Assembly: GCA_030840415.1 (NCBI GenBank)
Contig: JAVEEO010000118.1
Location: 1 to 8,352, forward strand
Reading direction: 5' to 3'
Source of the DNA: Pseudonocardiales bacterium
GTDB taxonomy: Bacteria > Actinomycetota > Actinomycetes > Mycobacteriales > Jatrophihabitantaceae
DNA: 8,352 bases
Of the stretch, positions 5,236 through 8,352 are shown piece after piece. The notes beneath the pieces were generated by a model. It was not told where the DNA came from, made no database searches, and saw only the letters and a program-made list of their open reading frames with translations. How positions within the stretch are numbered: position 1 is the stretch's first letter; every line of letters begins with the position of its first letter. A program made the position numbers and the translations under genes.

Positions 5236-6210
5236 GTGTCCGATGCTCCCGTTTCCCCGATCCCCGCGCCGCCGGTCAACGGCAGTTCCGCCCGGCAGGC
5301 CGCTGCGGCCCCGGCCGGCTCCGACCAGCCACTGCGGTTGATGTGCGTGCACGCCCACCCCGACGACGAGTCGAGCAAGGGCGCGGCCACCATGGCCCGC
5401 TATGTCGACGAGGGCGTCGAGGTGCTGGTGGTCAGCTGCACCGCCGGTGAGCGCGGCGACGTGCTCAACCCGGCTCTCAAGGGCCGGCCCGAGATCGAGG
5501 AGAACATCCGCGAGATCCGCCGGGCCGAGATGGCCCAGGCCCAGCGCGCGCTGGGTGTGGCCCACCACTGGCTGGGTTACGTGGACTCCGGCCTGCCCGA
5601 GGGCGACCCGCTGCCGCCGCTGCCCGAGGGTTGCTTCGCCCTGGTGCCGCTGGAGGAGTCCACCCGGACGCTGGTGGAACTGGTCCGCCGGTTCCGCCCG
5701 CACGTGATGACGACGTACAACGAGAAGGGAGGCTACCCGCACCCCGATCACATCCGCTGCCACGAGGTCTCGGTGGCCGCCTTCGAGGCGGCCGGTGACC
5801 CCGAGGCGTTTCCCGGCACCGGTGACCCCTGGCAGCCGCTCAAGCTCTACTACGACGTCACGTTCACCAAGGAGCGGGTCGAGGCCTTCCACAACGCCCT
5901 GGTCGAGCACGGCATCGAGTCGCCGTACTCCGAATGGCTGGCCAACTGGGAGGAGCGCGCCGCCAGCATGCGCGCGCCCAAGGTCACCACCACCATCTAC
6001 TGCGCCGATCACTTCGAGCGGCGCGACGCCGCCCTGCTCGCGCACGCCACCCAGGTGGACCCGCAGGGCTGGTTCTTCAAAGTGCCGCTGGACGTCCAGC
6101 GCGAGGTCTTTCCGTGGGAGCAGTTCGAGCTGGCCCGCTCGCTGGTCGATACCGACATCCCCGAGGACGACCTGTTCGCCGGCGTGCGGGAGCGGGTGCG
6201 GGCCACGTGA
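5236..6210 (+). CDS. mca: Mycothiol S-conjugate amidase Mca
   Basis: A zinc amidase that hydrolyses mycothiol S-conjugates of electrophiles and drugs to a mercapturic acid, which is exported, and GlcN-Ins, which is recycled into mycothiol. It belongs to the LmbE/PIG-L deacetylase family. Visible residues (324-residue numbering) are the AHPDDE motif with zinc ligands H41 and D44 and the general base D43, and HPDHIRCH with the third zinc ligand H172. The ESSKGA sequence after the motif fits Mca rather than the related deacetylase MshB. The core closely follows M. tuberculosis Mca (288 residues), including VMTTYNEKGGYPHPDHIRCHEVSVAA in parts. The start is uncertain. GTG 5236 gives a disordered Pro/Ala-rich extension of about 32 residues before the first strand LRLMCVHAHPDD; ATG 5341 would remove part of that strand and is unlikely. 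The stop overlaps the next gene by GTGA. Confidence 0.94.
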   Translation: MSDAPVSPIPAPPVNGSSARQAAAAPAGSDQPLRLMCVHAHPDDESSKGAATMARYVDEGVEVLVVSCTAGERGDVLNPALKGRPEIEENIREIRRAEMAQAQRALGVAHHWLGYVDSGLPEGDPLPPLPEGCFALVPLEESTRTLVELVRRFRPHVMTTYNEKGGYPHPDHIRCHEVSVAAFEAAGDPEAFPGTGDPWQPLKLYYDVTFTKERVEAFHNALVEHGIESPYSEWLANWEERAASMRAPKVTTTIYCADHFERRDAALLAHATQVDPQGWFFKVPLDVQREVFPWEQFELARSLVDTDIPEDDLFAGVRERVRAT

Positions 6211-6467
6211 GCCTGCCGGCCGTCCAACTGCTGGCCGCCTCCGACTCCGGCAAGGGCAGCCCGATCGGGCTGTTCGTGGTACTGCTGCTGGTGATCGCGG
6301 TGTACCTGCTGTACCGCTCGATGGCCGGGCACCTGCGCCGGTTGCCGGAGAAGTTCCCCCAGCCCGACGACACCGCCGGTCCGGAAGAAGCGACGGGCAC
6401 CACCGACGGCGGGGCCAGGCCCGGCGGCCCGACCGGCCCGGACGGCGAGCGCACCGGGCCGGCCTGA
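6207..6467 (+). CDS. Small single-pass membrane protein coupled to mca (Rv1083-like)
   Basis: A protein of 86 residues from GTG 6207, which overlaps the mca TGA (6208-6210), so translation is coupled. Residues 20-36 (IGLFVVLLLVIAVYLLY) form one clear membrane segment followed by positive residues (RSM..HLRR), which places the C-terminus in the cytoplasm. Residues about 50-86 are a disordered tail rich in Gly, Pro, Thr and acidic residues. Size, topology and position match Rv1083 (about 88 residues), which follows mca in M. tuberculosis. The function is unknown. Conserved coupling to mca suggests a link to mycothiol detoxification, for instance membrane placement of Mca or help with mercapturate export, but that is inference. 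Confidence 0.8.
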   Translation: MSLPAVQLLAASDSGKGSPIGLFVVLLLVIAVYLLYRSMAGHLRRLPEKFPQPDDTAGPEEATGTTDGGARPGGPTGPDGERTGPA

Positions 6468-6483
6468 GGCCCTCGGCTCAGGC
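6462..6483 (+). terminator. Hairpin at the end of the mca operon
   Basis: GCCTGAG (6462-6468) pairs perfectly with CTCAGGC (6477-6483) around an 8-nt loop. The left arm contains the stop codon of the small membrane protein gene. A competing 6-bp pairing GGCTCA/TGAGCC (6475-6480/6495-6500) overlaps it. No T-tract follows. The position after the last gene of the operon and before a convergent gene supports a terminator. Confidence 0.5.
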
Positions 6484-6570
6484 AGCGATGCGAATGAGCC
6501 TGAACCCACCGCTGTGGTACGGCTTTGCCCGTTGCGAGCCTCGTCTGGGCGGGCAGGGGTGGAGCGGAGC

Positions 6571-7035
6571 TCAGTCTTCCGAGCCCCGGAGCCGGGCCCG
6601 GCCGGCCTTGATCTGGCCCCGCTGCTTCTTGACGTCCAGCCGACGCTGCCGGGCCCCACGCGAGGGCCGGGTGGCCCGTCGCGGCGGAGGCGGCGGCGCC
6701 AGCGCCTGGCTCAACTGGTGCACCAGCCGGGCCCGGGCGGCCAGCCGGTTCTGCAGCTGGGACCGCTGCTCGGACGCGGTGATCGTCAGCACCCCGTCCA
6801 CCAGCCGGGGCGCCAGGTAGGCCAGCACCCGGGCGCGCTGCAAGTCGGTCAGCGCGCTGGAGTTGCGGACGTCGAAGCGCAGCTCCACCCGGCTGTCGGT
6901 GGTGTTGACACCTTGGCCGCCCGGTCCCGACGATCGCGAGAACCGTTCCACCAGCTCGCCGGCGGGCACCGTCAGGCCGCCCGGCACACCCCGTCCCGGC
7001 GGCACCACCAGGTCGCCGGAGTACGCCGAGGTCAT
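6571..7035 (-). CDS. arfB: GGQ peptidyl-tRNA hydrolase, ArfB/YaeJ type
   Basis: A codon-independent release factor homologue of 154 residues that hydrolyses peptidyl-tRNA on stalled, non-stop ribosomes. The N-terminal catalytic domain has the GGQ motif at residues 39-41 within RSSGPGGQGVNTTDSRVEL, the hallmark of class I release factors and ArfB. Codon-recognition domains are absent, and the size is close to E. coli ArfB (140 residues). A Pro-rich linker (113-118) leads to a basic tail rich in Arg and Lys (119-150), which in ArfB inserts into the empty mRNA channel. The start is ATG at 7035; no Shine-Dalgarno precedes it. Instead, an 8-codon ORF ends with a TGA overlapping this ATG, so initiation may depend on coupling. 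The gene is divergent from add. Orthology to ArfB is inferred from architecture. Confidence 0.9.
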   Translation of the reverse strand: MTSAYSGDLVVPPGRGVPGGLTVPAGELVERFSRSSGPGGQGVNTTDSRVELRFDVRNSSALTDLQRARVLAYLAPRLVDGVLTITASEQRSQLQNRLAARARLVHQLSQALAPPPPPRRATRPSRGARQRRLDVKKQRGQIKAGRARLRGSED

Positions 7036-7058
7036 CGGCTCGGTGGGCTGGGCGGCAT
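7032..7058 (-). CDS. 8-codon upstream ORF overlapping the arfB-like start
   Basis: ATG at 7058-7056 opens a short ORF encoding MPPSPPSR, whose TGA (7034-7032) overlaps the ATG of the arfB-like gene (7035-7033). A TAGACT -10 hexamer lies exactly 6 nt before the upstream ATG, so transcription should begin at that A and give a leaderless mini-ORF. Four of its eight residues are prolines, including two PP pairs, which can slow ribosomes. It could be a simple coupling device or a sensor of ribosome stalling for a rescue-factor gene. The arrangement is seen directly; its translation is inferred. Confidence 0.4.
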   Translation of the reverse strand: MPPSPPSR

Positions 7059-7064
7059 GGCTGG

Positions 7065-7070
7065 AGTCTA
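7065..7070 (-). promoter_or_regulatory. -10 hexamer TAGACT of the arfB-like transcript
   Basis: The minus strand reads TAGACT, matching TANNNT, 6 nt before the ATG of the 8-codon upstream ORF. No good -35 is present at 17 bp, which is common for actinobacterial promoters. It is one half of the divergent promoter pair with add. Confidence 0.45.
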
Positions 7071-7175
7071 GGCCCGGACGTCCCGACCGCCGGAGTGCTT
7101 GTGCGCTCGGGGCCGCCGGACCGCCCGCGGCGCCGGGACGGCTGCTGGCCGCTGACGCCGATTCCGCCGTGCGAC

Positions 7176-7181
7176 TAGCGT
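7176..7181 (+). promoter_or_regulatory. -10 hexamer TAGCGT of add, leaderless
   Basis: TAGCGT fits TANNNT, and the ATG at 7188 begins 6 nt later, at the expected transcription start. No Shine-Dalgarno stands before the ATG. The same hexamer is placed 7 nt before the ATPase GTG. A GTG at 7182 is in frame but would fall inside the untranscribed spacer if this promoter is used, which favours the ATG. Confidence 0.5.
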
Positions 7182-7187
7182 GTGGCC

Positions 7188-8294
7188 ATGCCTGCCGAAC
7201 TGAATCCCACCACCATCCGGACCGCTCCCAAGGTGCTGCTGCACGACCACCTCGACGGCGGGCTGCGGCCGCAGACCATCATCGATCTCGCTGCCGGCAT
7301 CGGATACCAGAAGTTGCCGTCGACCGACGCGGGCGAGCTCGGCCAGTGGTTCATCGAGTCGGCGAACTCCGGCTCGCTGGTGCGCTACCTGGAGACCTTC
7401 GACCACACCGTCGCGGTGATGCAGACCCGGGAGGGGCTGCACCGGGTGGCCAGCGAGTGCGCGCAGGACCTGGCCGCCGACGGCGTGGTGTACGCCGAGA
7501 TCAGGTGGGCGCCCGAGCAGCACGTCAGCGAGGGCCTGAGCCTGGACGAGGTGGTGGACGCGACCCTGGAGGGCTTCGCGCACGGCACCCAGGCGGCCTC
7601 GGAGAAGGGCCAGAGCATCCGGATCGGGTCGCTGCTCACCGCGATGAGGCACGCCGCCCGGTCCCGCGAGATCGCCGAACTGGCGGTGGCCTACCGCGAC
7701 CGGGGGGTGGTGGGCTTCGACATCGCCGGTGCCGAGGCCGGGTTCCCGCCCACCCGGCACCTGGACGCCTTCGAGTACCTGCGCCGGGAGAACTTCCACT
7801 TCACCATCCACGCCGGTGAGGCCTTCGGGCTGCCCTCGATCTGGGAGGCCATCCAGTGGTGCGGGGCGGACCGGCTCGGTCACGGCGTCCGGATCATCGA
7901 CGACATCAGCACCACCGGCGAGAGCCTCGAGCAACAGATCGCCTCGGTCCAGATGGGGCGGCTGGCACAGTACGTCCGGGACAAGCGGATCCCGCTGGAG
8001 ATGTGCCCGTCTTCCAACATCCAGACCGGGGCGGCGCCGTCGATCGCGGCACATCCGATCGGGCTGCTGCGCCGGCTTCAATTCCGGGTGACCGTGAATA
8101 CCGACAACCGGCTGATGAGCGACACCTCGATGAGCAAGGAGATGACGCTGCTGACGGAGACCTTCGGTTATGACTGGACGGACCTTCGGTGGCTGACGAT
8201 CAATGCCATGAAGAGCGCGTTCATCCCGTTCGACGAGCGCCTGGCGATCATCAACGACCAGATCAAGCCCGGGTACGAGGCCCTGATCGGCTAG
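7188..8294 (+). CDS. add: Adenosine deaminase
   Basis: A zinc hydrolase that converts adenosine and deoxyadenosine to inosine and deoxyinosine in purine salvage, cytoplasmic, 368 residues. Catalytic residues are all visible: H19 and H21 in LLHDHLDGG, the substrate-binding FDIAGAE (177-183), H208 and the proton-donating E211 in IHAGE, H232 in LGHG, and the zinc ligand D306 in [10 protein letters not shown]. The Asn after D306, where animal enzymes have Asp, is also found in M. tuberculosis Add (Rv3313c), which this protein resembles over its whole length. The ATG at 7188 is preferred over the in-frame GTG at 7182 because of the promoter position and the absence of a ribosome site. Only 7 bp separate its stop from that of the convergent gene. 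Confidence 0.97.
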   Translation: MPAELNPTTIRTAPKVLLHDHLDGGLRPQTIIDLAAGIGYQKLPSTDAGELGQWFIESANSGSLVRYLETFDHTVAVMQTREGLHRVASECAQDLAADGVVYAEIRWAPEQHVSEGLSLDEVVDATLEGFAHGTQAASEKGQSIRIGSLLTAMRHAARSREIAELAVAYRDRGVVGFDIAGAEAGFPPTRHLDAFEYLRRENFHFTIHAGEAFGLPSIWEAIQWCGADRLGHGVRIIDDISTTGESLEQQIASVQMGRLAQYVRDKRIPLEMCPSSNIQTGAAPSIAAHPIGLLRRLQFRVTVNTDNRLMSDTSMSKEMTLLTETFGYDWTDLRWLTINAMKSAFIPFDERLAIINDQIKPGYEALIG

Positions 8295-8301
8295 CGGCTG
8301 C

Positions 8302-8352
8302 TCAGGCCCAGTCGAAGGTACGGGTGACGGCCTTCTTCCAGTTGTCGTAGAG
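8302..8352 (-). CDS. glpK: C-terminal end of a probable glycerol kinase (partial)
   Basis: Only the last 16 codons and the TGA (8304-8302) are inside the window; the gene continues beyond the right edge. The peptide LYDNWKKAVTRTFDWA resembles the end of glycerol kinases, where WKKAV-x-R followed by an aromatic residue is typical (E. coli GlpK ends with WKKAVKRAMAW and a few more residues). The kinase phosphorylates glycerol to glycerol 3-phosphate. Another FGGY-family sugar kinase is possible from so short a piece. Confidence 0.6.
   Translation of the reverse strand, partial: LYDNWKKAVTRTFDWA

Noticed and set aside
5092..6045. Minus-strand ORF of 317 codons opposite mca
   Set aside because: It is antisense to the Mca zinc-site coding sequence, with low-complexity Gly/Arg/Val composition and no recognisable domain.
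5341..6210. ATG 5341 as the mca start
   Set aside because: It would remove the start of the first beta-strand (LRLM) that precedes the zinc motif and is kept in known Mca proteins, and it has no ribosome site.

Overview
The window is high-GC DNA with strongly G/C-biased third codon positions and GTG/TTG starts. It encodes a mycothiol S-conjugate amidase (Mca) and an HU protein with a long Lys/Ala tail, so the source is a mycothiol-producing actinomycete. Protein content resembles mycobacteria and their relatives, but the gene order does not match Mycobacterium tuberculosis as I remember it. I therefore leave genus and family open.

Layout, left to right. (1) 1-186 is an intergenic region with several short inverted repeats. 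It leads to an HU/HupB-type nucleoid protein on the plus strand (187-885, TTG start). (2) A strong 13-bp-stem hairpin (910-940) separates this from a convergent minus-strand block. (3) The minus-strand block reads, in transcription order, greA (5016-4507), a MoxR/Mg-chelatase-type AAA+ ATPase (4453-3002), a 38-residue micro-ORF built on a direct repeat (3005-2889), and a VWA/MIDAS protein (2892-946). ATPase, micro-ORF and VWA gene are joined by two ATGA stop/start overlaps. This is the architecture described for mycobacterial interspersed repetitive units (MIRUs). (4) Divergent from greA is a plus-strand pair: mca (5236-6210) and a small single-pass membrane protein (6207-6467), overlapping by GTGA and followed by a hairpin. 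(5) A minus-strand GGQ peptidyl-tRNA hydrolase of the ArfB/YaeJ type (7035-6571) is divergent from a plus-strand adenosine deaminase (7188-8294). The last 51 bases hold the C-terminal end of a minus-strand gene, probably glycerol kinase.

How the genes work together. The ATPase and VWA protein very likely form one AAA+/VWA machine of unknown client, matching the Rv0958-Rv0959 pair of M. tuberculosis. The mca pair serves mycothiol-based detoxification. greA, arfB-like and hup are housekeeping genes of transcript cleavage, ribosome rescue and nucleoid structure; add is purine salvage.

Three starts (ATPase, add, and an 8-codon upstream ORF before the arfB-like gene) lie only 6-7 nt after a TANNNT -10 hexamer, which predicts leaderless mRNAs. 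The most interesting parts are the MIRU-like coupled micro-ORF, the 8-codon ORF whose stop overlaps the arfB-like start, and the palindrome beside the ATPase promoter. I see no RNA gene, insertion sequence, CRISPR array or phage feature.
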